Shown: positions 24,142-33,300 of the stretch, piece by piece
Position numbering within the stretch: position 1 is the first letter of the stretch
Layout of the letters: every line of letters starts with the position of its first letter
Assembly: GCF_003253705.1 (NCBI RefSeq)
Contig: NZ_QKYU01000013.1
Coordinates: 88,861 to 152,860 of the forward strand
DNA: 64,000 bases
Reading direction: 5' to 3'
Source of the DNA: Humitalea rosea
GTDB taxonomy: Bacteria; Pseudomonadota; Alphaproteobacteria; Acetobacterales; Acetobacteraceae
Made by a program: the position numbers and the translations under genes
Notes under the pieces: generated by a model
Told to the model about the DNA's origin: nothing
The model's input: only the letters and a program-made list of their open reading frames with translations
Databases searched by the model: none

Positions 24142-25155
24142 ATGTCCGCAGCGGAAAGCACCGCCCCTTCAGCCGGATACCGCGCCGCGCGCTTCGCCGG
24201 TTTCGGCGCCCCGGAGGTGCTTGAGGTCGTGTTCCGCGATCCCCCGTGCCTGGATGTGGGGGAGGCGCTGGTGCAGGTGCGGGCCGCCAGCATCAACCCG
24301 TCGGATGTGAAGAACGTCGCTGGCCGGATGCGCCAGACCGTGCCGCCGCGCACCCCCGGCCGCGACTTCGCGGGAACTGTGGTCGCGGGTCCGGCGGAGT
24401 GGCTCGGCGTCGATGTCTGGGGCACGGGCGGCGACATCGGCTTCACCCGCGACGGCAGCCATGCGGAGATGCTCGCGCTTCCCGTCGCCGCTTTGACCCG
24501 CAAGCCCGAGGCGCTGTCCTTCGCCGAGGCCGGGGCGGTCGGCGTCAACTATGTCACGGCCTGGATCGGGCTGATGGACGACGCCGGGCTGCGCGCCGGG
24601 GAAACCGTGATGGTGCTTGGCGCGAGCGGCGGTGTCGGCGGCGCGGCCTGCGCCCTTGCCCGTGCCAAGGGCGCCCGTGTGATCGCCTGCGTGCGGGGGG
24701 AGGTCGCCGAGACCGCCGTTTGCCGCCAGGTCGGCGCGGAGCTTCTGGACCTGCGCGGCATCGATTTGGCGCAGAGCCTGCGCGAGATGACCGGCGGCCG
24801 TGGTGCGGATGTCATCTATGATTGCGTCGGCACGCCTGCGCTGTTCGAGCCCGCCATCGAGGCCCTGGCCCAGCGCGGCCGCATGATCGTCATCGCCGGT
24901 ACGCCGGGGGAGGCGATGCGGATCGAGCTGATCCCCTTCTACCGCAAGGAAGCCCGGCTGATCGGGGTGGACAGCCTCAAGCGCGGGGCTGCCGCCTGTG
25001 CGCCGATGATGGCGGCCATGGCCGAGGGCTTCGTGACCGGCGCCTATCCCGCCCCGGTCATCGCCCAGTCCCTGCCGCTCGACCACGTCCGCGAAGCCTA
25101 TGCCGCCGTCGCCGCCGGCACCCGTGGCCGTGTGGTCCTGACCCAGCCGGCCTGA
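24142..25155 (+). CDS. Zinc-type/quinone oxidoreductase of the MDR superfamily
   Basis: This 337-residue protein is a medium-chain dehydrogenase/reductase of the quinone oxidoreductase class. The GroES-like N-terminal domain (ASINPSDVKNVAGRM, TPGRDFAGTVVAG) is followed by a Rossmann domain with VLGASGGVGGAACALA, the NAD(P)H-binding motif. The cysteines of the structural zinc site are absent, as in QOR-type members. The start at 24142 is supported by AGGAG just upstream. It is the first gene of a LacI-controlled operon that also encodes a ring-cleaving dioxygenase, so it may reduce an unsaturated intermediate such as a maleylacetate- or enone-type compound; this role is inferred. Confidence 0.85.
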   Translation: MSAAESTAPSAGYRAARFAGFGAPEVLEVVFRDPPCLDVGEALVQVRAASINPSDVKNVAGRMRQTVPPRTPGRDFAGTVVAGPAEWLGVDVWGTGGDIGFTRDGSHAEMLALPVAALTRKPEALSFAEAGAVGVNYVTAWIGLMDDAGLRAGETVMVLGASGGVGGAACALARAKGARVIACVRGEVAETAVCRQVGAELLDLRGIDLAQSLREMTGGRGADVIYDCVGTPALFEPAIEALAQRGRMIVIAGTPGEAMRIELIPFYRKEARLIGVDSLKRGAAACAPMMAAMAEGFVTGAYPAPVIAQSLPLDHVREAYAAVAAGTRGRVVLTQPA

Positions 25156-25175
25156 AACGAGGAGGAGAACCCCCC

Positions 25176-26033
25176 ATGCCCGACATCCACAGCGCCACCG
25201 ATACCGAGACGACGCTGACCGACCAGGTCATCGCCCGCATCCGTCCCGATGCCGATGAGCGTGTGCACCAGGTGATGACCGCGCTGATCCGCCACGTGCA
25301 TGGCTTCGTGAAGGAGGTCGAGCTGACCCCCGCCGAATGGGAAAAGGGCGTCGCCTTCCTCTCCGAGCTTGGCAATTGGTGCAACGAGAAGCGGCAGGAG
25401 GTGATCCTGCTGTCCGACATCCTCGGCGTCTCGATGCTGGTCGATGCCATCGCCCATCGCCACCACAACCCCGAGGTGACCGAGAGCACCGTGCTCGGCC
25501 CCTTCCACCGCATGGGCGCGCCGCATGTCGAAAATGGCGCCGATATCTCGGGCGGCATCGCCGGCGAACCGCTCGACGTGCGCGTGACCGTCACCGACCC
25601 GGCCGGCACGCCGATCGAGGGCGTGCAGGTCGATGTCTGGCACACCAGCCCCGATGGGCTCTACGACAGCCAGTTCGGCGATGAGCACGCGCTGCGCGGC
25701 GTGTTCCGCACCGATGCTGCGGGGTTGGTCGCCTTCACCAGCATTATGCCCAGCGCCTATCCGGTGCCGCATGATGGGCCGGTGGGCCAGGTGCTGGCCG
25801 GGATGGGCCGCGGCCCGATGCGCCCCGCGCACGTGCATTTCTGGCTGCGGCGGGAGGGTTACCGCCCGCTGGTCACCCAGGTCTTCGCGGCGGGCGATGC
25901 GTATCTGGCCGATGACGCGGTGTTCGGCGTGAAGGCGAGCCTGATCCACGACTACCGCGCGGAGGCCGCCGCCGCCGGTCAGCCCGGCCATAAGCTGAGC
26001 TGGACTTTCGTGCTGCCGCCCGAACAGGTCTAA
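25176..26033 (+). CDS. Intradiol ring-cleavage dioxygenase (hydroxyquinol/catechol 1,2-dioxygenase type)
   Basis: This 285-residue Fe(III) enzyme cleaves a catechol-type ring between the two hydroxyl groups. An N-terminal dioxygenase_N helical domain (DADERVHQVMTALIRHVHGF ... LSDILGVSMLVDAI) precedes the catalytic beta-sandwich. The four iron ligands are visible: Y163 in GLYDSQF, Y195 in SAYPVPHDGP, and H219 and H221 in RPAHVHFWL. The Tyr-Tyr spacing of 32 is shorter than in ordinary catechol 1,2-dioxygenases and nearer the hydroxyquinol/chlorocatechol class. TVLGPFH is also characteristic. A strong AGGAGG site precedes the ATG. Neighbours suggest that its ring-opened product is processed by the MDR, BKACE and SDR enzymes. 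The substrate is inferred only to class level. Confidence 0.9.
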   Translation: MPDIHSATDTETTLTDQVIARIRPDADERVHQVMTALIRHVHGFVKEVELTPAEWEKGVAFLSELGNWCNEKRQEVILLSDILGVSMLVDAIAHRHHNPEVTESTVLGPFHRMGAPHVENGADISGGIAGEPLDVRVTVTDPAGTPIEGVQVDVWHTSPDGLYDSQFGDEHALRGVFRTDAAGLVAFTSIMPSAYPVPHDGPVGQVLAGMGRGPMRPAHVHFWLRREGYRPLVTQVFAAGDAYLADDAVFGVKASLIHDYRAEAAAAGQPGHKLSWTFVLPPEQV

Positions 26034-26065
26034 TTCGCGGGCCGCATCCATTTGGGGGAAGTCAC

Positions 26066-26953
26066 TTGAAGAACAAGGTCATAATCAGCTGCGCCGTCAC
26101 CGGCAACATCACCCAGCCGAGCCAGACGCCGTACCTGCCCATCACCCCGGAACAGATCGCCCAGGCCTGCATCGACGCCGCCGATGCCGGCGCCGCCATC
26201 GCCCATATCCATGTGCGTGACCCGGAGACGGGCGCGCCCTCGATGCGGGTCGACCTCTACGAAGAGGTGATGAACCGCATCAAGGCCAGCGGCCGGGACG
26301 TGCTGATCAACCTCACCACCGGCCCCGGCGGGCGCTTCATGCCCTCGCGCCAGGACCCGCGCATCGCCGATCCCTCCAGCACCATCCTGCCCCCGGAAAA
26401 GCGCATCGAGCATATCCTGGCGCTGAAGCCCGATATCGCCACGCTCGACCTCAACACCATGTGGTCGGGCACCGCCGTCGTCATCAACGCGCCCTGGGCG
26501 GTGAAGGTGATGGCGGATGCGATCTATGCCGCCGGCTCGATCCCGGAGCTTGAGGTCTTCGACAGCGGCGATATCCAGCTCGCCCATGCGCTGATCGCCG
26601 ATGGCACGCTGGCGGCGCCCTGCCTGTTCCAGATCGTCATGGGCATCCGCTACGGCTTCGCCTGGGATCCGATGACCCTGGCCTATGCGAAGTCCATGTT
26701 GCCGGCCGGCAGCCATTGGGCCGCCTTTGCCATCGGCCGCATGGAATTCCCGATGGTGGCGCAGGCCGCCCTGCTTGGCGGCCATGTGCGCGTCGGGCTG
26801 GAGGACAACATCTATTATGCGCGCGGCGAACTCGCGACCAGCAACACCGTGCTGGTGGAACGCGCGGTGCGGCTGCTGCGGGAAATGGGCGTCGAGCCGA
26901 TGAGCCCGGCCGAGGCCCGCGCCGAACTTTCCACAGTCGGCCGCCGCGCGTGA
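26066..26953 (+). CDS. Beta-keto acid cleavage enzyme (BKACE, DUF849 family)
   Basis: This 295-residue protein belongs to the BKACE/Kce family, zinc-dependent enzymes that cleave a beta-keto acid with acetyl-CoA into acetoacetate and a new acyl-CoA. Hallmarks are VIISCAVTGNITQPSQTPYLP at the N-terminus, the zinc ligand motif AHIHVRDPETG, INLTTGPGG, and the later GHVRVGLEDNIYYARGE. The start is TTG at 26066, chosen because family members begin at this point and GGGGGA lies upstream; no ATG fits. The stop overlaps the next start as GTGA (26950-26953). Between a ring-cleavage dioxygenase and an SDR it probably splits a beta-keto acid formed from the ring-opened product, a step done by other enzymes in the usual beta-ketoadipate route. 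Confidence 0.9.
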   Translation: MKNKVIISCAVTGNITQPSQTPYLPITPEQIAQACIDAADAGAAIAHIHVRDPETGAPSMRVDLYEEVMNRIKASGRDVLINLTTGPGGRFMPSRQDPRIADPSSTILPPEKRIEHILALKPDIATLDLNTMWSGTAVVINAPWAVKVMADAIYAAGSIPELEVFDSGDIQLAHALIADGTLAAPCLFQIVMGIRYGFAWDPMTLAYAKSMLPAGSHWAAFAIGRMEFPMVAQAALLGGHVRVGLEDNIYYARGELATSNTVLVERAVRLLREMGVEPMSPAEARAELSTVGRRA

Positions 26954-27675
26954 CCGGGCTGCTGCTCGTCACCGGGGCCGGTCGCGGCATCGGCGCGGCC
27001 ATTGCCCGCGCCGCCGCCCGTGACGGCTGGCAGGTCGTGGTGAATTACGCGCGGGACGCCGAGAGTGCTGCCGCCGTCGTCGCCGCGATCACGGCGGCGG
27101 GCGGCAGCGCCCAGGCGGTGCAGGGCGATGCGACCACGGTCGAGGGCATTGCCGCCCTCTTCGCCGCTGTGGACGCCATCGGCCCGATCAAGGGGCTGGT
27201 GAACAATGCCGGCGGCAGCGCGGATTTCGCGATCGCCGACATGACCGCCGGGGATTACGACGGCATCCTGAACGCCAACCTGCGTTCCACCGCCTTCTGC
27301 TCCGCCGCCGCCGTGCAGCGGATGACGGCGGGGGGTGCCATCGTGAACATCGGCAGCCGGGCCAGCCAGACCGGCGGCCAGCCGCTGCGGGTGATGTATG
27401 CCGCGGCCAAGGGCGCGGTGGATGGCTTCACCAAGGGGCTGGCGAATGAGGTCGGCAAGCGCGGCATCCGCGTGAACTGCGTCCGCCCGGGCGTGATCCG
27501 CACCGCCACGCATGAGGCCCGCGCCGGCGCCCAGCGCCTGGCGCAGATGACGGCGCCCGCGGCCCTCGGCCGGCCGGGTGAGCCTGAGGAGGTGGCCGAA
27601 CTCGTCGTCTTCCTCCTCAGCGATCGTGCCGCCTACATGACCGGTGCCCTGGTGGACATCGGCGGAGGGCGCTGA
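26950..27675 (+). CDS. Short-chain dehydrogenase/reductase (SDR)
   Basis: This 241-residue NAD(P)-dependent oxidoreductase has the classical SDR motifs: TGAGRGIG cofactor loop (8-15), NNAGG (85-89), serines in NIGSRASQTGG, and the catalytic YAAAK (Y150, K154). The C-terminal RVNCVRPGVIRTAT and YMTGALVDIGGGR are typical of FabG-like members. The GTG start overlaps the BKACE stop by four bases, so the two are translationally coupled. It probably oxidises or reduces a hydroxy/keto group in the same pathway. FabG-like SDRs cannot be assigned to a substrate by sequence alone. Confidence 0.9.
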   Translation: MTGLLLVTGAGRGIGAAIARAAARDGWQVVVNYARDAESAAAVVAAITAAGGSAQAVQGDATTVEGIAALFAAVDAIGPIKGLVNNAGGSADFAIADMTAGDYDGILNANLRSTAFCSAAAVQRMTAGGAIVNIGSRASQTGGQPLRVMYAAAKGAVDGFTKGLANEVGKRGIRVNCVRPGVIRTATHEARAGAQRLAQMTAPAALGRPGEPEEVAELVVFLLSDRAAYMTGALVDIGGGR

Positions 27676-27709
27676 AGCCAACACAACACCACCGGGAGGC
27701 AAACAAAAG

Positions 27710-28684
27710 ATGTCCATGATCCGTCGCGTATTCGCGGGGGCGGCCGCGGCTGCCCTGCTCGCGTTGCCCGCCTTCGCCCAGAGCTACCCCACCCAGGCGA
27801 TCAGCCTCGTGGTGCCCTTCGCGCCCGGGGGGCCGACCGATGCGCTCGCGCGGCTGATGGTCGAGCCCTTCTCCCGCGAGTTGGGCGTCTCGGTCGTGAT
27901 CGAGAACCTTGGCGGTGCGGGCGGCACCATCGGGGTCGGGCGCGTCGCCTCGGCGCGGCCGGATGGCTACACGCTGCTGCTGCACAACATCGGCATGGCG
28001 ACGGCGCCGACGCTGTACCGGCGCCTGCCCTACGACCCGCTGACTGCCTTCGAGACCATTGGCCTCGTCGCCCCGGTGCCTATGGTCTGGATCGGCCGGC
28101 CGAATTTCCCCGGCACGAACTTCGCCGACATGCTCGCCTTCATCCGCGAGAACGGGGACAAGGTGAATGTCGCCCATGCCGGGCTCGGCAGCGCCTCGCA
28201 GCTATGCGCCACGCTGTTGCAGGCGCAGATACGACAGTCCGTGACCACTGTCGCCTTCCGCGGCACCGGGCCGGTGTTCGCCGAGATCATGGGCGGCCGC
28301 ATCGATCTCGTCTGTGACCAGACCAGCAGCACCACGCCCTACATCACCTCCGGCCGGGTGAAGGCCTTCGCCATCACCAGCGCCCAGCGCCTGTCCAGCC
28401 TGCCGGATCTGCCCACGGCAACCGAGCAGGGCACCCCTTTTGAAGTTACCGTGTGGCATGGCATGTATGCTCCGCGTGGGACACCGCGCGCGATTGTCGA
28501 TCGGGTGAACGCGGCGCTGCGCGTCACGCTGGGCGAACCCCGGCTGATTGCGCGGCTCGCCGAGCTTGGCATCGCGCCGGAGCCCCAGGAGCGCATTACG
28601 CCGGAAGCGCATCGTGCCTTCCTGGAAGCCGAGATCGCCCGCTGGCGGCCGATTCTCACTGCTGCTGGTGAATATGCCGACTGA
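27710..28684 (+). CDS. Bug-family (tripartite tricarboxylate transporter) substrate-binding protein
   Basis: This 324-residue periplasmic receptor belongs to the Bug/TctC family. A signal peptide (MSMIRRVFAGAAAAALLALP, cleavage after AFA) precedes YPTQAISLVVPFAPGGPTD, the family's ligand-loop signature, and GGAGGTIGVGRVA. GGGAGG-type ribosome-binding sequence precedes the ATG at 27710. No TctA or TctB membrane components are nearby, so it is an orphan receptor, common in this family, which must use a permease elsewhere or act as a sensor. Placement in the catabolic operon suggests that it binds the operon's substrate, perhaps a carboxylated aromatic or organic acid. Confidence 0.92.
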   Translation: MSMIRRVFAGAAAAALLALPAFAQSYPTQAISLVVPFAPGGPTDALARLMVEPFSRELGVSVVIENLGGAGGTIGVGRVASARPDGYTLLLHNIGMATAPTLYRRLPYDPLTAFETIGLVAPVPMVWIGRPNFPGTNFADMLAFIRENGDKVNVAHAGLGSASQLCATLLQAQIRQSVTTVAFRGTGPVFAEIMGGRIDLVCDQTSSTTPYITSGRVKAFAITSAQRLSSLPDLPTATEQGTPFEVTVWHGMYAPRGTPRAIVDRVNAALRVTLGEPRLIARLAELGIAPEPQERITPEAHRAFLEAEIARWRPILTAAGEYAD

Positions 28685-30215
28685 TCTGACTGCCCTTCTC
28701 GACCAGACCGCCGCCCGGCGCCCAGATGCGCCGGCGGTCATGGCCTATGGTGGCGCGGCCCTGACCTGGGCCGCCTTCGCCGCCGCCAGCCGGCGCATCG
28801 CCCAGGGCCTGGCGGCCGCCGGCATTGGTCCGGGGGACCGGGTGGCCATCTGGCTGTCGAACCGCCCCGAATATCTGATCGCGCTTTTCGCCTGCGCCCG
28901 CCTCGGCGTCACGGTCGTTCATATCAACACCCGCTTCCGCGCGCCCGAGGTGCAGGCGTTGCTGGACCGCACCCGGCCCTCCGCGCTGCTGACCGCGCCG
29001 CCGCTGATGGCGCTCCTGCCCGAGATCCTGGCCGATGCGCGGGGCCCGCTGCGCTTCGTCATCGGCCTCGATGCCGGCGGCGTCACCGAGGTCGGCGGCC
29101 TGCCCGTGATGGCCTGGGCGGCGCTGGATGCGGCCCCCGAGCGCCTCGCCAATGACGCGACGGCCGAGACCGCCTGCCTGACCTTCACCACCTCCGGCAC
29201 CACCTCGGGGCCGAAGCTCGTGCTGCATACCCAGGGCTCCATCGCGACCCATGCGCGGGACGTCGCCGCGGCGACCGGCACGGATGGGGAAGGGGCGGCG
29301 CTGCTTTCGGTGGTGCCGCTCTGCGGGACCTTTGGCCTCGCCTTCGCGATGGCCGGCGTGGCCGGCGGCGCCCTGATCGTGACCATGGAGCGCTTCGATG
29401 CGGAGGCCGCCGATGCCGCCATCCGGGCGCATGGCATCTCGCATCTGATCGGCTCGGACGACATGTTCCTGCGGATCGCGGCCGTCGCCGGGGAGCGTGC
29501 CTATGCGCCCTTCCGCTTCTCCGGCTTCGCCAGCTTCAGCCCCGGCGCGGATCGGGTCATGGAGGTGTGCGGCGGGTTGAACATGGCGCCCCGCGGCATT
29601 TACGGCAGCAGCGAGATGCAGGCGCTGTTCGCGCAGCAGGATGCGGCCGACCCCATCCGCGCCCGCATCGGCGGCGGGACCCCGGTGAGCAAGCGCGCGG
29701 AAGTGCGCGCCCGCGACCTGGAAACCGGCATCCTGGCCGCGCATGGTGAGTTGGAATTCCGCAGTCCGTCGATGTTCTCGGGCTACCTGAACAATCCGGA
29801 GGCGACCGCCAAGGCGATGACGGCGGATGGCTTCTACCGTTCGGGCGACCTTGGCCGGGTGCATCACGGCCATAGCTTCGATTTCGAGACGCGGATCGGC
29901 GATGCGCTGCGCCTCGGCGGCTTCCTGGTGAACCCGGAGGAGATCGAGGTCTTCCTCAAGCGCCAGGCGGGCGTGGTCGAGGCCCAGGTGGTCGGCGCCC
30001 GCGGCGGCACCGTGGCCGTCGCCTTCGTGCAGGGCGATGCGCCGGACCCGGAGGCCCTGCGCGCCGCCTGCGTCGCCTCGCTCGCGCGGTTCAAGGTGCC
30101 GGCGGCGATCCTGGCGCTGGAGGCCTTCCCGGTCACCGACAGCCCGAATGGTGTGAAGATCCAGCGCGCCCGCCTGCGCGAGATGGCCGACGCGGCCTTG
30201 GCCGAGACCGTTTAG
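28674..30215 (+). CDS. AMP-dependent acyl-CoA synthetase/ligase
   Basis: This 513-residue ANL-superfamily enzyme activates a carboxylic acid to an acyl-adenylate and then to a CoA thioester. Core motifs are FTTSGTTSGPKLV (phosphate loop), YGSSEM, SGDLGRVHHG and the C-terminal catalytic lysine in NGVKIQRARL. The start at ATG 28674 overlaps the end of the Bug receptor gene by 11 bases, and the usual ANL N-terminus begins here. As the last gene of the LacI-controlled operon it may activate the imported acid before further breakdown, or a late intermediate. Similar ligases act on benzoate, cyclohexane carboxylate or medium-chain acids; the substrate cannot be chosen here. Confidence 0.9.
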   Translation: MPTDLTALLDQTAARRPDAPAVMAYGGAALTWAAFAAASRRIAQGLAAAGIGPGDRVAIWLSNRPEYLIALFACARLGVTVVHINTRFRAPEVQALLDRTRPSALLTAPPLMALLPEILADARGPLRFVIGLDAGGVTEVGGLPVMAWAALDAAPERLANDATAETACLTFTTSGTTSGPKLVLHTQGSIATHARDVAAATGTDGEGAALLSVVPLCGTFGLAFAMAGVAGGALIVTMERFDAEAADAAIRAHGISHLIGSDDMFLRIAAVAGERAYAPFRFSGFASFSPGADRVMEVCGGLNMAPRGIYGSSEMQALFAQQDAADPIRARIGGGTPVSKRAEVRARDLETGILAAHGELEFRSPSMFSGYLNNPEATAKAMTADGFYRSGDLGRVHHGHSFDFETRIGDALRLGGFLVNPEEIEVFLKRQAGVVEAQVVGARGGTVAVAFVQGDAPDPEALRAACVASLARFKVPAAILALEAFPVTDSPNGVKIQRARLREMADAALAETV

Positions 30216-30310
30216 CAGGCCTCTTCGCGGAGTTTTCACCAGGCGGCGTTTATGCTGTGGCTGGGAGCGTGCCATGCTGGCGCGCACCCGTGCCAAAGAA
30301 GGCTGATCCA

Positions 30311-33300
30311 ATGCCTCGTCTGCTTGCCCTGCTGATGTTTCTCCTGGCCGTTCCGGCCTCGGCGCAGATGCTGAATTTCGAACCGCAGGGCGTGCAGCGC
30401 GATGGGGCGGCCTATGAGGCCCAACTCAGCCGCCGCTTCCCCGCCGGGGGCACGCCGGCACAGCGGACGGCAGCCGAGGCGCGTGCGACCGCCGCCGAGC
30501 GTTCGGGCAAATGGGACCAGGCGGTGCAGGCCTGGGAAGAGCGGATCGGCGCCGGCAACCCGACCGCGGAGACCTGGCTGGCGCTGTCCCGCGCCCAGCT
30601 TGAGCGCACCCCGCCCGAGGCCGCGCGCGCGCTGCAGGCGGCGTGGCAATCCTTCATGCTGGTTCCCTCCGGGCCGCCGGAAATCCCCTCGCTGCGGATG
30701 ATGGCCCAGGCCCTGGCCCGGCAGGGCCAATTGGGCGAGGCGCTGGCCGCCACCGCCGCCGCGCAGTCCCGCGACCCGGAGAATCCGGCGCTGCGGCGGG
30801 AACTGGCCGATGCGCGGCAGGCCGCCGGCATGCTCTTCACCCGTGCGAGGGTGGAGGCGGAGGCCGAGCCCGCCCGCGCCTGCCTCGCCTTCACCGTGCC
30901 GCCGCGCCGGGGTGATGACTGGCAGCCGCAGGATTGGGCCCGCGCCGAGCCGCCGCTGCCGGGGATGGCGGTGGAGCGCGACGGCGACCAGATCTGCGTC
31001 ACGGGCCTGCCCTATGGCCGCGCGACGCGGGTGGTGTTGCGCGCCGGGCTGCCCGGTGAGGGCGGGGTGAACCTGCGGACCGAAACCACGGTCGCGGTGT
31101 CGGTGCCGAACCGGCGGCCGCGCATCGCCTTCGACAACCGCTCCTATTTGTTGCCGCGCGGTCAGGCGCCGCGCATCGCCGTCGCCACCATCAACGTCTC
31201 CAGCCTGGATATCCGGGTGATGCGGGTCGGCGAGCGCGGGCTGGTGCCGCTGCGGCGGGACTGGAAGCCGGGCGATGAGATGGAAGGCTGGACGGCCATG
31301 CGCCTTTCCGAGGAGAGCGCGCCGACGATCTGGTCCGGCCGCGCCGAGGTGCCGCGCTTCCAGGCCAACCAGTCCCAGAACACCATCCTGCCGCTGCCGG
31401 AGGCGGTGCGCACGGCGGGCCCCGGGCTCTACGTCGTCTGGGTCAAGGCCGGGGATGGGCAGGACCAGGGCGTGTCCGGCGCGGCGCTGCCGCTCGTCAT
31501 CACCGACCTTGGCCTGACCGCGTGGCGGTCCTCGCAGGGGCTGGCGGTGCAGGCGCGGTCCTTTGCCGAGGCGATGCCGCGTGCCGGCGTGCAGGTCACG
31601 CTGATGTCGCGGGGGAATGAGATCCTGGCCAGCGCCGAGACCGGCGCGGATGGCGTGGCCCGTTTCGCCGCGGCGCTGCTGCGCGGGCAGGGGCCCCTGG
31701 CGCCGATCTCGGTGCATGCGGCGACGGCGGATGACCTCGCGGCGCTGGATCTGGAGGCGGCCTCCTTCGACCTGTCGGATCGCGGCGCCAGCGGGCTGCC
31801 GCATCCGGGGGCGCTCGACGCCTTCCTGTGGCTGGACCGCGGCATCTACCGCCCCGGCGAGACGGTGCAGACCATGGCGCTGCTGCGCGATGCCAGCGGC
31901 GTGCCGCAGGAACTGCCGATCCGCCTGCGGCTGCGCCGCCCGAATGGCCAGATCGCGGAGGAGTTCGTGCCGTCGCGGCAGGAAGGTGGCGCCTTCGCCT
32001 GGCCGATCCGCCTCTCCCGCTCCGCCCAGGTCGGCGTCTGGACGGTCGAGGCGCTGGCCGACCCCGACGCGCCGCCGATCGGGCGCACCACCTTCCGCGT
32101 CGATGCCTTCGTGCCGGAAACCCTGGCGATCGAGGCCGGGCCGCTGCCGCCCGCGATCACCCTGGGCCGGCCGGTCACGGTGCCGCTCTCGGCGCGCTTC
32201 CTTTATGGCGCCCCGGCCGCCGGGCTGTCGGGGCGTGCCGAACTGCGGCTGCGGCAGGCGCCCGAGCAATGGCCCGCCTGGCGCGGCTGGCACATCGGGC
32301 TGATCGAGGACCCCTTCGATCCGGGCCTGGGTTCGGCCGATATCGCGCCGCTCAACGAGCAGGGCCGCGGTGAGGTCGGTTTCACCATCGACAGCATGCC
32401 CGACACCAGCCGGCCGGTGGCGCTGGAGGTCGCGGTCAGCCTGTCCGATCCGGGCGGGCGGGAGAGCCGGACCAGCTTCTCGCTGCCGGTGATCGGCACC
32501 ACCCCCTTCCTCGCGATCCGCCCGGCCTTCAAGGATGACGCGGTGGATGATGGCGCCGAGGCGGCCTTCGACATCGCCGCCCTGTCGCCGGCCGGCGAGG
32601 CGACCGCCGCCGCGCTGAAGCTGCGTCTGGTCCGCGAACGCCCCGATTGGCGCATGGTCGTCAGCGACGGGCAGGCCCGTTGGCAGACGGTCTGGCGCGA
32701 CGAGGCGGTGGATACCGCCGATCTGCAAACCACACCCGGCCAGCCGGCCCGCTTCGCCCGCTCTTTGGGCTTCGGCCGCTACCGGATCGAGGTGACGCGC
32801 CCCGGCACGCTGGCCATCGCCAGCTACCGTTTCCGCGCCGGCTGGGCCACCAGCGAGAACGCCGAGGTCCCGGACAAGGTCGATGTCGCCGCCGATCAGG
32901 CCAGCTACGCCCCCGGTGCCTCTGCTCGCATCCGCATCACCCCGCCCTTCGCCGGCCACGCCAGCGTGGCGGTGCTGACTGACCGCCTGGTTTCGGTGCA
33001 GGAGGTCGAGGTTCCTGTGGGCGGCGCCGAGGTTTCGGTGCCGGTCGATGCCGCCTGGGGGCCGGGCGCCTATGTCGCCGTCACCGTCTTCCGCGCCGGT
33101 ACCGCCGCAGCCGGTGCGCCCGCCCGGGCGCTCGGCCTTGCCTGGGTCGGGCTGGACCCGGCCACGCGCACCCTGGCCGTCGCCATCGAGGGCGAGCCCA
33201 TGGTCCGCCCCCGCACCCGCGTCACCATCCCCGTCCGCCTCACCGGGGCCACCGGGGCGGCGCGGCTGACCCTGGCCGCGGTGGATGAGGGCATCCTGCG

